From NCBI GenBank assembly GCA_029256485.1, contig JAQSXU010000017.1, positions 1 through 53,148 on the forward strand: a DNA stretch of 53,148 nucleotides, written 5' to 3'. A program made the position numbers and the translations under genes. The number at the start of each line of letters is the position of its first letter. Positions within the stretch are counted from its first letter, which is position 1. The DNA is from Clostridiaceae bacterium. Lineage in GTDB: Bacteria > Bacillota_A > Clostridia > Clostridiales > Clostridiaceae. Below are positions 18,101 through 27,440 of the stretch, in pieces. Under the pieces are notes generated by a model, which was not told the DNA's origin, made no database searches, and saw nothing but the letters and a program-made list of their open reading frames with translations.

Positions 18101-18236
18101 AGTTGTAAATTAACATTAATTAGAATGCGTTACCATCCAAGGATAATAATTATTCAACAATAATTAACAATTAGTAGCGAATTTTCTAATTATTTAGGTG
18201 TATAATATATTTAACATTTATGAAAGAAGGGGAAAA

Positions 18237-19307
18237 ATGGACAAACTTTATATGGAGAGGGCCATAGAGTTAGCTAAAAATGGCAGTGGCCTTGTTAATC
18301 CTGGTCCGTTATCTGGGGCGGTTATAGTAAAAAATAAGGGAATAATATCTGAAGCATATCTTAAATCATATGACACAAAACCTGCCGAGGTACTTGTTCT
18401 GGAAAAGGCAAGATCAAATTCATTAGATGCTGAAATGTACTTAAATATTGAACCCCAATTACAGTACTGTAAAGAAATAATTAAAAGCGGAATAAAAAAG
18501 GTATGCATAGGAATTGAAGATCCCATTAGCAAAGGAAGAGCAATAAATGAACTTAGAAAATCGGGAATTCTGGTATATACTGATATTTTGAAGGATAAGT
18601 GTGAAGAATTAAATGAAATATATATCCATTATATGATCCATGGAACTCCTTTTGTATTTACTAATTGGGCAATGACATTAGATGGAAAATTAGCAACTAA
18701 GACTGGAGATTCCAAATGGATAAGTGGAGATGAAAGCTTAGAATTTGTACATTATTTAAGACAAAGAGTAGCTGCAATTATGGTAGGTGAAAATACCGTA
18801 AGGCTGGATAACCCACGATTGACAACTAGACTTGAGGGCATAGAAACATCAAATCCCTTAAGGGTAATTTTATCTAAATACGGCAATCTGCCTGATAACA
18901 GTAATGTGCTTCATATAGATGAAAAAACTAAAACTCTAATTGTATGCTCCACAAAAATTCCGAGAGAAAGAGAAGAGCAGTTAAGAAATAAAAAAGTAGA
19001 TATATTAAAATTGGAAGAAAAAAGTGGAAGGATACAATTTAAAGATATTTTAAAGTCATTAGGTGAAAGAAAAATAGATTCACTTTATATAGAAGGTGGA
19101 AGCGGAGTTTTAGGCTCAGCCTTTGACAGCGGTATTGTAAATAAGGTTTATGCAGCGGTGGCTCCTAAGATTGTAGGAGGAAATACGGCTGTGACGCCGG
19201 TTGGCGGTATTGGTATTGAGAAAATGAGTGAGGCCATAATATTATCAAGAGTGTCACATGAGGTAATTGGTGAAGATGTGATTATTAAAGGATATATAGA
19301 TAAATAG
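18237..19307 (+). CDS. RibD-like protein: intact reductase, degenerate deaminase
   Basis: Normal RibD couples a zinc pyrimidine deaminase (N-terminal) to a 5-amino-6-ribosylamino-uracil-phosphate reductase (C-terminal). Here the reductase half (about residues 140-356) keeps NWAMTLDGKLATKTGDSKWI, GENTVRLDNPRLTTR and the YIEGGSGVLGS loop. In the deaminase half the zinc ligand His is Pro49 (KPAEV instead of HAEV), and the PCxHxGxTPPC segment is deleted to PQLQYC. It should therefore not deaminate. ATG 18237 has AGAAGGGG upstream; 356 residues. No FMN riboswitch precedes it. The pair with the next gene suggests a branch that reduces the GTP cyclohydrolase II product without deamination. Confidence 0.85.
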   Translation: MDKLYMERAIELAKNGSGLVNPGPLSGAVIVKNKGIISEAYLKSYDTKPAEVLVLEKARSNSLDAEMYLNIEPQLQYCKEIIKSGIKKVCIGIEDPISKGRAINELRKSGILVYTDILKDKCEELNEIYIHYMIHGTPFVFTNWAMTLDGKLATKTGDSKWISGDESLEFVHYLRQRVAAIMVGENTVRLDNPRLTTRLEGIETSNPLRVILSKYGNLPDNSNVLHIDEKTKTLIVCSTKIPREREEQLRNKKVDILKLEEKSGRIQFKDILKSLGERKIDSLYIEGGSGVLGSAFDSGIVNKVYAAVAPKIVGGNTAVTPVGGIGIEKMSEAIILSRVSHEVIGEDVIIKGYIDK

Positions 19308-19337
19308 TTTTAATATTAATTTTTAGGAGGGTAAAAA

Positions 19338-20525
19338 ATGTTTGCAAAAATAGAGGATGCTATAAAGGATATAAAAGAAGGAAAGCCAGTAATAGTGGTA
19401 GATGATGGTAATGTAGAAAATGAAGGCGCATTTGTAATGGCAGCTGAACTTGTAAAAAAGGAATCAATTAATTATATGATTAAAAATGGTGGGGGACTAA
19501 TATATTTAGCATTGCTTCCCGAAAGATTAGAGGAGCTTGATTTCACAGAAATTGTAGAGGAAAACTCAAATAAAAATTATAATGATTTTTCTATATCCTT
19601 AGATTATGAGGAAAATAAAAATGGTATTTCTGCTGAAGAAAGAACATTAACAATACAAAAGCTGCTTGAAAAAGAACAAACTAGGAAGAATTTTAAAGTA
19701 CCAGGGCATATGTTTTTAGTTAAGGCAGTAAATGGAGGAGTGCTGAAAAGAGCCAGCAATGTAGATGCGGCAGTAGATTTAGCTGCATTGGCAGGGTTAA
19801 ACTCATCAGGGGTTATCTGCGAAATATTAAATGAAAGCGGCTCCATGGCAAAGTTGCCTGAATTAACGGAATTAGCCAAGATGAACAATGTTAAAATCAT
19901 TTCTATTGAGGAATTGATTGCTTATAGAAGGGCAAGAGAATGCTACGTAACTAGAGAAGCAGAGGCTAATTTGCCAACTGCCTATGGAAAATTTAAAATG
20001 ATAGGATATGTTAATAGGCTTAATGGGGAGCATCATGTAGCATTGGTTAAAGGAGAAATTAACCCAAATGATGAGGTTTTAGTAAGGGTTCACTCAGAAT
20101 GCTTAACAGGAGATGTATTTCATTCTTTAAGGTGTGACTGTGGGGAACAATTAGCATCAGCACTTTCCGCTATTGAAAAAGAGGGAAAAGGGATATTACT
20201 GTATTTAAGGCAGGAAGGAAGAGGCATTGGCCTTATAAATAAAATTAAGGCATATAAACTTCAAGAACAAGGATTAGATACAGAAGAAGCAAATATAGCC
20301 CTTGGTTTTCCGTCAGATATGAGAGATTATGGTATTGGTGCTCAAATTTTAAGCGACTTAAACGTGAGAAAAATGAGGCTTATGACCAACAATCCAAAAA
20401 AGTTAGTGGGACTCAAAGGGCATGGAATAGAGGTTGTGGAAAGAGTACCACTAATAATGAAAACAAATCCATACGATGAAAAGTATTTTAAAACGAAAAA
20501 GGAAAAAATGGGCCATTTATACTAA
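19338..20525 (+). CDS. RibBA-like protein: intact GTP cyclohydrolase II, degenerate DHBP synthase
   Basis: Two-domain protein of 395 residues. The C-terminal GTP cyclohydrolase II (about 200-380) is complete: zinc cysteines in SECLTGDVFHSLRCDCGE, then RQEGRGIGL and GFPSDMRDYGIGAQ. It should release formate and pyrophosphate from GTP to give the diaminopyrimidine phosphate. The N-terminal DHBP synthase domain has lost key residues: DDxDRENEGD reads DDGNVENEGA (Arg to Val26, Asp to Ala31), and the metal His of RxGHTEA is Asn141 (RASNVDA). Its catalysis is doubtful. It begins 30 bases after the RibD-like gene with AGGAGGG. No riboflavin or lumazine synthase is adjacent. Confidence 0.88.
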   Translation: MFAKIEDAIKDIKEGKPVIVVDDGNVENEGAFVMAAELVKKESINYMIKNGGGLIYLALLPERLEELDFTEIVEENSNKNYNDFSISLDYEENKNGISAEERTLTIQKLLEKEQTRKNFKVPGHMFLVKAVNGGVLKRASNVDAAVDLAALAGLNSSGVICEILNESGSMAKLPELTELAKMNNVKIISIEELIAYRRARECYVTREAEANLPTAYGKFKMIGYVNRLNGEHHVALVKGEINPNDEVLVRVHSECLTGDVFHSLRCDCGEQLASALSAIEKEGKGILLYLRQEGRGIGLINKIKAYKLQEQGLDTEEANIALGFPSDMRDYGIGAQILSDLNVRKMRLMTNNPKKLVGLKGHGIEVVERVPLIMKTNPYDEKYFKTKKEKMGHLY

Positions 20526-20536
20526 ACCAATAAAGA

Positions 20537-21769
20537 TTAATATATTTTAATTTTTGTAGATAAAAATAAATTAATGCATGCAATGAAGGCGGCAGCAATA
20601 AAAACATATTGATAACCAAAACTTGCCCACAATATTCCGCCTATAAATGGAACAGTCATAGCTATTACGTGATCAAAGCTTGTACCAGCTGAAAGAGTTG
20701 GAGTAACATCTTCTGGAGTAATAGCTATTTTTTTTACATATGTGGATCTAGCCATTTCCACAACACTCATTGAATTATCTATGATATAGCAAGCTGCTAT
20801 AATGATAACGGCAATGTTAGCAGGAGCTATATCTGCTGCAAATGAATAACCCATACATATAATTATAAGTACTATGGCTTCTAAAGATAAAACAAATCTT
20901 TCACCTTTTACATCAATAGCATTACCTATTACAGTTCTTGTAAGAATGCTCACAACAGAAACTATTAAGCCAAGTATGGCAAATGCAGGAGGATCAACGT
21001 GATATTCCTGAATAAGCACCCAAGGAGCAAATGTTAGAAAAATTTGCTTTCTTGCACCGTTAACTACGCTTAGACAATAATATAATGTATACTTTTTTCT
21101 AAAGATAAATTTGACTTTCTTTACCTTTGGCTTTTGGGGATTCATTAGACCTAGGAAAATTGCAGCAAAAATGTAAAAAAAAGCAGCTATTATAAAAGCC
21201 CATTTATATGTTAATCCAAGATATTTAAAACCAAACCATACAATTGCATAACCAATAATAGTTGCTATTAAATTATAAGCATTAAACCTACCAAGCCTCA
21301 TTCCGTAAGATTGCTTTTCGGAAAGGTTCATGCCAATACTAGAGGATAATGGCATAAAAATATGAGTACCCAGACTTAGTGTCATCATCCAAATTAACAT
21401 AGAGGCATAAGAAGGTGAAAATACACCTAATCCAATCATTCCTAGTGAAGCAAAAATCATTCCTATCACTGCAGTCCTTATGTCTCCTAGAAAAGAGAGT
21501 ACACCTAACACTACAACGATAAGAGCTCCAGGAAGTTCTCTTGGAAATTCCACAAGACCTCTAGCTGAAGCTGATAGATTATATATATCACTTAAAAAAT
21601 TATTAAACACTGTAGAGTTTATTCCACTGGCTATTCCTGTGAAAAGACCTACTATTAGAAATAAAGTAAAGTCTCTGTCATCATGAAAATTATTTAAAAT
21701 TCCATAAATTTTATTTTTTATTATTCCGTTTTTTATAGTGGTGTTATTATTTGTTGTATTTTGACTCAT
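20537..21769 (-). CDS. MFS transporter, probably partner of aspartate decarboxylase
   Basis: Major facilitator protein of about 410 residues with 12 predicted helices. A hydrophilic Asn/Thr-rich start is followed by the first helix (FLIVGLFTGIASGINSTVF). It lies 73 bases downstream of the aspartate 4-decarboxylase gene on the same strand, so it may exchange aspartate and alanine. In other bacteria that role is filled by the unrelated AspT, so this is inference. ATG 21769 is given; TTG 21772 is in frame with slightly better spacing to the ribosome binding site at 21781-21787. Confidence 0.83.
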   Translation of the reverse strand: MSQNTTNNNTTIKNGIIKNKIYGILNNFHDDRDFTLFLIVGLFTGIASGINSTVFNNFLSDIYNLSASARGLVEFPRELPGALIVVVLGVLSFLGDIRTAVIGMIFASLGMIGLGVFSPSYASMLIWMMTLSLGTHIFMPLSSSIGMNLSEKQSYGMRLGRFNAYNLIATIIGYAIVWFGFKYLGLTYKWAFIIAAFFYIFAAIFLGLMNPQKPKVKKVKFIFRKKYTLYYCLSVVNGARKQIFLTFAPWVLIQEYHVDPPAFAILGLIVSVVSILTRTVIGNAIDVKGERFVLSLEAIVLIIICMGYSFAADIAPANIAVIIIAACYIIDNSMSVVEMARSTYVKKIAITPEDVTPTLSAGTSFDHVIAMTVPFIGGILWASFGYQYVFIAAAFIACINLFLSTKIKIY

Positions 21770-21844
21770 CAATGATACAGCTCCTTTCTATCAACACCAC
21801 TAAGTATATAGTATGTAAAAACGGTTGGCAACGAGTATTTACCA

Positions 21845-23485
21845 CTATTTATTTCTCTCATTTTCCCAGGATAAAACATAATCTTCTAAAATTTTATGAA
21901 GGTACTCACCAATTTTTAAATAAGATTCGTCTCTTAAATTAGCTAAGGATATTCTTATGGACCATTCCGGACCATGGAATCCACCGCCATTTAACAATAC
22001 AATTGATGATTCCTCTGCTAATCTTAGAAGTATATCAACGGGTTTGTAGTTCTTCTGCAAATAATCTGCAAAGTCTTGATTAAAGGTTTCACTCGCCCAC
22101 TGAAGCAAATCAAATTCTGTATAATAAGCCGCATCATATGGATTATGTTTTAACTCCATATGAAGGCCTTTATATAAAAGTTCTTCACGACGGTGACAAA
22201 TATTTTGAGTAAGTTTTTTATAATTATTTTCCTTGTCAACTAAAGCAAATATGCAAAAAAATGCCATTTGGATCTGCTGTGGAGTGGATAAGCCAGCTGT
22301 GTGGTTTAAAGCAACCTGACGGCTGTCTGCTACAATTCTATCTATAAAGCATATTTTTTCTGGATCTGTGGAGAGGGCTTCATACCTTCTATAAAGTTCT
22401 TCCTTATCTTTATCACTTTGCAGCTGCAGTAATTTATCAAAAACATTTTTCTTATGAATTGCGATAGTTCCAAGCCTCCACCCAGTAACTCCAAAGTATT
22501 TTGAAAATGAATACACCCCAATTGTATTAAAAGGTAAGTATGCTGACAGAGAACGGAAGTTTTCTACAAAAGTGCAATATACATCATCAGAAATAATCAT
22601 CAAATTTGGATTATGCTCATTTACAATTCTAACCAGATCATTTATGGTATCAGGCTTTATGGCTACGGATGGCGGGTTGCTGGGATTCACAACAAATAAA
22701 GCCTTAATATCATTTTTACAAAGTTTTTCTATTTCTGATTTTTCATATTGCCACATATTAATGCCATTATCGTAATTTGAGGCTTTTATCTCAGTGATTG
22801 AAAAATTATATCTTTCTAAATGAGGAATCTCAAGATAAGGTGTAAAAATTGGAGTCATAATTGCAATGCTGTCTCCCACTTTTAATAACTTATTGGCAAT
22901 TAATGAATCAAAAATATAACACATTGCTGCAGTGGCACCTTCAACGGCAAATATATTAAAATTATCCTCTGATGTGCTGTCATAGTTCATTTCTTTAATC
23001 AGATAATCCTGAACCACTTTTTCAATATGAATAAGCATACGATCAGGTACAGGATAATTGTCACCAATTATACCGTCAACTAATTCATAGACCCATCGGT
23101 CCTCATTAAATCCTTTATTTACTCCATATTCAACTATTTTTCTTATTAAATCTACTCCAGGTAAATTGCCATTTTTATTTAGGTAATCATTTAAACGGGA
23201 AGCAATTCCCGGTCTGCTTGGCATACCTGCCAGATTATTGTTTTCCAAAACTCTTTTTGTCTCTGAAACTGCAAAATTACCAAATGTAAAAAAAGCTTCT
23301 CTTGGTAAGGAAGCTGTCCAATTAGGATTACCCCTTCCAGCATTTAATAATGCATTTATACTTTTTTTCTTTGGACCTTCAGCCAGGTTAATTAGTTTAT
23401 TTTTAAGTTCAAAAGGACTTATTTTACCATATACACGTCTTATTTCTTCTAGTTGTACATTTTCATGATCATCCATGTTTATCAT
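21845..23485 (-). CDS. aspD: Bifunctional aspartate aminotransferase / L-aspartate 4-decarboxylase
   Basis: PLP enzyme converting aspartate to alanine and CO2, with aspartate aminotransferase activity. The family's long N-terminal extension and the signature LLNAGRGNPNW are present. The PLP lysine sits in YSFSKYFGVTGWRLG. The 546-residue length is near that of characterised AspD proteins and well above plain aminotransferases. The ribosome binding site AAGGAG is close to ATG 23485; ATG 23476 is an alternative start. It is followed by an MFS gene on the same strand. Decarboxylation paired with aspartate/alanine exchange would consume a proton and help pH or energy balance. Confidence 0.87.
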   Translation of the reverse strand: MINMDDHENVQLEEIRRVYGKISPFELKNKLINLAEGPKKKSINALLNAGRGNPNWTASLPREAFFTFGNFAVSETKRVLENNNLAGMPSRPGIASRLNDYLNKNGNLPGVDLIRKIVEYGVNKGFNEDRWVYELVDGIIGDNYPVPDRMLIHIEKVVQDYLIKEMNYDSTSEDNFNIFAVEGATAAMCYIFDSLIANKLLKVGDSIAIMTPIFTPYLEIPHLERYNFSITEIKASNYDNGINMWQYEKSEIEKLCKNDIKALFVVNPSNPPSVAIKPDTINDLVRIVNEHNPNLMIISDDVYCTFVENFRSLSAYLPFNTIGVYSFSKYFGVTGWRLGTIAIHKKNVFDKLLQLQSDKDKEELYRRYEALSTDPEKICFIDRIVADSRQVALNHTAGLSTPQQIQMAFFCIFALVDKENNYKKLTQNICHRREELLYKGLHMELKHNPYDAAYYTEFDLLQWASETFNQDFADYLQKNYKPVDILLRLAEESSIVLLNGGGFHGPEWSIRISLANLRDESYLKIGEYLHKILEDYVLSWENERNK

Positions 23486-23636
23486 ACCGCTCCTTAATGC
23501 CTAATGAATTCTATATTTATTGCTAAAGCTTATTTTATATAAAAATATAATGTGCAAATTGCATCAACATTATGCTATACTTTCCATTAAATATTGGTTT
23601 ATAATGGTGTAAGTATAACTTATTGGGGGTAACACA

Positions 23637-24884
23637 GTGAATCTAAAGGATACGTTTAAAGTATACAGGGGCTTGCCATTTAGTATTTATATATTATTTA
23701 TTGTGAGAATTATCAATGCATTAGGTGCATTTGTGGGGCCGTTCCTCACAATGTTCTTATCTAATAAAATTGGATTGAGTAATGACATAATTGGAATTTT
23801 TATAATGTTAAATTCTTTTTCAACAGTACCAGGATCTTTAATTGGAGGCAAAATATCTGATACCTTTGGAAGAAAAAATGTTTTGGTTATTTTTCAGGGA
23901 CTAGCAGCAATATGTTATTTGCCCTGTGCATTTCTAGGAAAGTCTATAGCTATCCCATATTTTTTAATACTTTCATCTTTTTTTAATTCCATTGCTCAGC
24001 CTGCATATGGTGCAATGATTGCAGATTTAACAAATACAAAGAATAGAAACAGTGCTTATTCATTGCTGTATCTTGGAAATAACCTTGGGTTTTCTATTGG
24101 ACCTATGATAGCAGGATTCCTTTATATTCATTATATTAAACTGATGTTTATAGGAAATACCATAGCTGTGTTAATTTCTATATTTATAATTTACATATTT
24201 ATTAGGGAAACAAAGCCTCAGGAGGAGAATGAAAAGGAAACAGTAAATGAATATGAAAAAGCAGAAAAAGGCAGTTTGATAAAAGCATTATTGGACAGAC
24301 CTTTGCTGTTATACTTTGCATTTCTTTCAATGATATATAGTTTCGTTTATGCACAATATCCATTTTGTATTCCACTTCAAATAGAAAATTTATTTAGTAA
24401 AGCAAATTATTCTGTAATTTATGGTAAGATTATGGCAACAAATGGGATTACAGTGATTCTTCTTACTACTATTATTACTAAATTAACTAGAAAGCTTTCA
24501 GCTATACAAAATATAGCTTTAGCAGGGGTATTTTATGGCTTTGGTTTCGGAATGATGTACTTCATCAGTAGTTACCAAATGTTTATAGTGTCTACTATAA
24601 TATGGACTATAGGAGAAATACTACATACTACAAATTCCGGAGTATATATTGCAAATCATACTCCCATGTCACATAGAGGCAGATTCAACGCAGTTATTCC
24701 TTTGATAACTGGTGCTGGATTTTCAGTTGGACCAGCAATAATGGGGATATATATAAAAAATAGAAGGGTAATAGATGCTTGGCCAATAGTATTTGCAATG
24801 GCTGTTGCTGCTTCAATATTGTTTTATAGATTATATATTATTGAAAATAAAAAAGAGAAACTATTAAAAAAACAAATGATTTGA
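23637..24884 (+). CDS. MFS transporter (drug-efflux-like)
   Basis: A 415-residue protein with 12 helices. It has the MFS motif A-like loop GGKISDTFGRKNVL between helices 2 and 3 and a charged central loop (EENEKETVNEYEKAEKG). The GTG start has GGGGG at about eight bases. It is divergent from aspD, with 151 bases between them. The substrate cannot be assigned; motif A and the overall shape fit a proton-driven exporter. Confidence 0.88.
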   Translation: MNLKDTFKVYRGLPFSIYILFIVRIINALGAFVGPFLTMFLSNKIGLSNDIIGIFIMLNSFSTVPGSLIGGKISDTFGRKNVLVIFQGLAAICYLPCAFLGKSIAIPYFLILSSFFNSIAQPAYGAMIADLTNTKNRNSAYSLLYLGNNLGFSIGPMIAGFLYIHYIKLMFIGNTIAVLISIFIIYIFIRETKPQEENEKETVNEYEKAEKGSLIKALLDRPLLLYFAFLSMIYSFVYAQYPFCIPLQIENLFSKANYSVIYGKIMATNGITVILLTTIITKLTRKLSAIQNIALAGVFYGFGFGMMYFISSYQMFIVSTIIWTIGEILHTTNSGVYIANHTPMSHRGRFNAVIPLITGAGFSVGPAIMGIYIKNRRVIDAWPIVFAMAVAASILFYRLYIIENKKEKLLKKQMI

Positions 24885-24990
24885 CGATAAATAATTCAAA
24901 GTGGTATATTATTTATATGCATTTTATTAAAATGGTAAAAAGTACATATAAATATTTCAAAATAAGTAAAATAATAAAGGGGGGCTTATA

Positions 24991-26895
24991 GTGAGATTAT
25001 TAGGTAATATTAAACTACATAAGGATAAGAAATTATCTGAGAATAAGAACGCATCTAGTAGTAAGAAATCATCTGATAATAAGAAATTATTTGAGAATAA
25101 ACAATCATCTAAGAGTAAAAAGACACATAAGCATTTAAAATCATCTGGGAACATGGGGCTATTTAGCAATATTAAATTATTTAAGAATTTAAAATTGGCA
25201 AATAAAATAGCGGTATTATCTATAAGTGTTTTAATATTTTTAATGGCCATTGCTTTTTTAGGTATTGGGGCAATATCTAAAGTTAATTCTCAAATCATGG
25301 AACTTAATAATTCAAGATTGGTTCCAATTTTAGATTTTGAGGATGCAAAAGGTGCAATAGATGCTATCATGCCAAGAATACAGGATTCGACAAATACTCA
25401 GGACGCAATTTCAAAGCAGTCTGCTCAAAGTGATATAGATTCTTTGAAAAAGACTATTGATTACAGCTTTGAAAAATACAAAAATAATGCAGATTATAAA
25501 TCACTAATGGAAGACTATGCAGCTTATACAAAAGCCTACAATGAACTAATTGATAAGGCAGGAAATACTACCAATGCTCAACAAAGCGGATCTGAAAACC
25601 AGATGCTAGCAATGTCAACAGAAGGAACAAATTATGAAAGAGCAAGATCCAACATAGACACTTCTCTTAATGCAGTTATTGGCAAGCAAAAAAGCGCTGC
25701 AGTTCAAACTTACACTGAAAGTAAAAATATATATAAAACTACTATAATAGAGTTAATAGCACTTATTGCATTTTGTGCTGTTATTGTATTAATATTATCA
25801 ATTATAATCACAAGAGCTATTGTATCTCCAGTTAAAAAAGTTACGGATAAATTAAAGGAGATTTCAAATAGTAATGGGGACTTAACTCAGAGAATTGCAT
25901 ATAATAGCAAAGATGAGATTGGTAAATTAAGTAACTCCTTTGATACATTTATGGACAAGCTTCAGAATATAATTAAAGAAGTGGCAATTTCAGCTGATAC
26001 TATATCCGCATCCAGTGAACAGATAAATAATTCAACAGCAGTAACTACAAGTTCATTAGATGAGATATCTAAAAATGTAACAAGTATTGCAGAAGGTGTA
26101 ACAGACAGTGTTGCAGTCACCGAGGAAACTAATGCAAGTCTTTCAGAGGCAACTAAGTTCTCGGAATCTACTTCAGTTGCAAGTAAGAAGACCACTGAAA
26201 ATAGTAAAAAGGCTAAAGCTGCAGCAGAAGATGGCGCTGCAAAAATAACAGAGGTAGTTTCTTCAATAAATGAAATTGCTTCATCATCAAAAGAAGTGGC
26301 AGAAATCATGGAAGGGTTGGGTACATCTTCCCAAAAGATAGGAGAAATTGTTGAGATAATAACTAGTATATCAGAGCAGACAAATCTATTAGCTTTAAAT
26401 GCTGCCATTGAGGCAGCCCGTGCTGGTGAAGCTGGCAGAGGTTTTAGTGTTGTAGCTGACGAAATAAGAAAGCTTGCTGATGAAAGCAATGAAGCCGCAA
26501 AACAAATAGCAAATTTAGTAAGTGAAAATCAATTAAAATCATCATCTGCAGTAGAATCTGTAAATCAAGTTGAGGAAAAGGTTTCTCATGGTGTTTCAAA
26601 GGCTTCAGAGGTCAGTGATAGTATTAATAATATAATAATCAATATAGAGGATATTGTAAATCAAATAGTACAAATTGATAATGCAAATGAACAACAGGCA
26701 ATGAGTTCTAAAGAATTAGAAAAAGCAATAAGTGACATAACCTCTACTACAAATGAAATTGCCCATGGTACTGAAAACATTAGTGCAAGTATTCAAGAAC
26801 AACTAAGTACTATGTCAGAAATGGAGCAAACCACTAAAAAGCTTTCAGATATGGCTAAGAATTTGACAGTTTTAACTTCAGGGTTTAAGTTATAG
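24991..26895 (+). CDS. Methyl-accepting chemotaxis protein with Lys/Ser repeat N-terminal extension
   Basis: Transmembrane chemoreceptor of 634 residues. TM1 lies near 72-92, a four-helix-bundle-type sensor at about 93-245, TM2 near 250-272, then HAMP and the signalling domain with [21 protein letters not shown]. The first 55 residues are a Lys/Ser/Asn-rich cytoplasmic extension built from degenerate copies of [19 protein letters not shown] units. A more usual receptor start would be at ATG 25153 ([12 protein letters not shown]), and MRLLGNIKL at the GTG start resembles it, suggesting duplication. GTG 24991 has AAGGGGGG upstream. It is the intact paralogue of the decayed receptor at 8729. Confidence 0.9.
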   Translation: MRLLGNIKLHKDKKLSENKNASSSKKSSDNKKLFENKQSSKSKKTHKHLKSSGNMGLFSNIKLFKNLKLANKIAVLSISVLIFLMAIAFLGIGAISKVNSQIMELNNSRLVPILDFEDAKGAIDAIMPRIQDSTNTQDAISKQSAQSDIDSLKKTIDYSFEKYKNNADYKSLMEDYAAYTKAYNELIDKAGNTTNAQQSGSENQMLAMSTEGTNYERARSNIDTSLNAVIGKQKSAAVQTYTESKNIYKTTIIELIALIAFCAVIVLILSIIITRAIVSPVKKVTDKLKEISNSNGDLTQRIAYNSKDEIGKLSNSFDTFMDKLQNIIKEVAISADTISASSEQINNSTAVTTSSLDEISKNVTSIAEGVTDSVAVTEETNASLSEATKFSESTSVASKKTTENSKKAKAAAEDGAAKITEVVSSINEIASSSKEVAEIMEGLGTSSQKIGEIVEIITSISEQTNLLALNAAIEAARAGEAGRGFSVVADEIRKLADESNEAAKQIANLVSENQLKSSSAVESVNQVEEKVSHGVSKASEVSDSINNIIINIEDIVNQIVQIDNANEQQAMSSKELEKAISDITSTTNEIAHGTENISASIQEQLSTMSEMEQTTKKLSDMAKNLTVLTSGFKL

Positions 26896-26906
26896 AAAAA
26901 AGGTCC

Positions 26907-26946
26907 CGGTGATACTTTTTAATTAAAGAATTACCGTGATTTTTTT
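26907..26946 (+). terminator. Terminator after the chemoreceptor
   Basis: CGGTGAT / ATTACCG stem with one G-T pair, extended by CTTT / AAAG, then TGATTTTTTT. Confidence 0.65.
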
Positions 26947-26977
26947 ATATTCTTACAATTATTTAATACTTTAATAT

Positions 26978-27007
26978 GTTGTATCACATACAACATTGTA
27001 CTATAAT
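26978..27007 (+). promoter_or_regulatory. Promoter of the Spo0E-like gene with an inverted repeat over the -35
   Basis: TTGTAT (26979-26984) and TATAAT (27002-27007) with a 17-base spacer. A perfect inverted repeat GTTGTAT-CAC-ATACAAC (26978-26994) covers the -35 box and could be a repressor site. Confidence 0.55.
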
Positions 27008-27054
27008 TACCAACATTGTTTAAATATGTAAGACTATAAAGTTTGGACTGAAAA

Positions 27055-27183
27055 ATGAAAGAGGAAATTGAAATACTTAGGGCAGAACTAAACCGATTAA
27101 CAAAGAAAAATGTATGCTTATATTCCGAAGAGATAGTAAAGATTAGTCAAAGATTGGACAAACTTAATATATGCATATTATAA
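27055..27183 (+). CDS. Spo0E-like aspartyl-phosphate phosphatase, 42 residues
   Basis: A very short gene of the Spo0E family, small helical-hairpin proteins that remove phosphate from Spo0A or related receivers. Helix 1 is EEIEILRAELNRLTKK. Helix 2 carries the family signature VKISQRLDKLN (S-x-x-L-D). The length is at the low end of the family. The ribosome binding site is weak (GGACT). A good promoter precedes it, and a TTCG-loop terminator follows at 27298. The signature makes the family call reasonable; the target regulator is inferred. Confidence 0.7.
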   Translation: MKEEIEILRAELNRLTKKNVCLYSEEIVKISQRLDKLNICIL

Positions 27184-27297
27184 AAGAACTATATCCGTGT
27201 AATTTAATTACTTTTGTATAAATAAAATAATTGTGGCAAGAATTAAAATATCCTTTTTTATAATATTCATTTAAAATACCTTATATTTTTATCTTAT

Positions 27298-27320
27298 AGC
27301 CCTTCGGGGCTCTTTTTTAT
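27298..27320 (+). terminator. Terminator with TTCG tetraloop
   Basis: AGCCC-TTCG-GGGCT followed by CTTTTTTAT. It lies 115 bases after the Spo0E-like gene. Confidence 0.75.
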
Positions 27321-27440
27321 TTATACAATTAAAGAAAGATGAGGAAAATTGTAGAAACATGTAGGAAAATATTGTTAAAGGATATGTCTATTTTGTACGA
27401 TAAATTTTAAGTAATACAAAAAACGTAGGGGGATAAATTT

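Noticed and set aside
18100..18236. Possible FMN riboswitch before the RibD-like gene
   Set aside because: The conserved FMN-element blocks are absent; the region is AT-rich with only tandem repeats and a TATAAT box.
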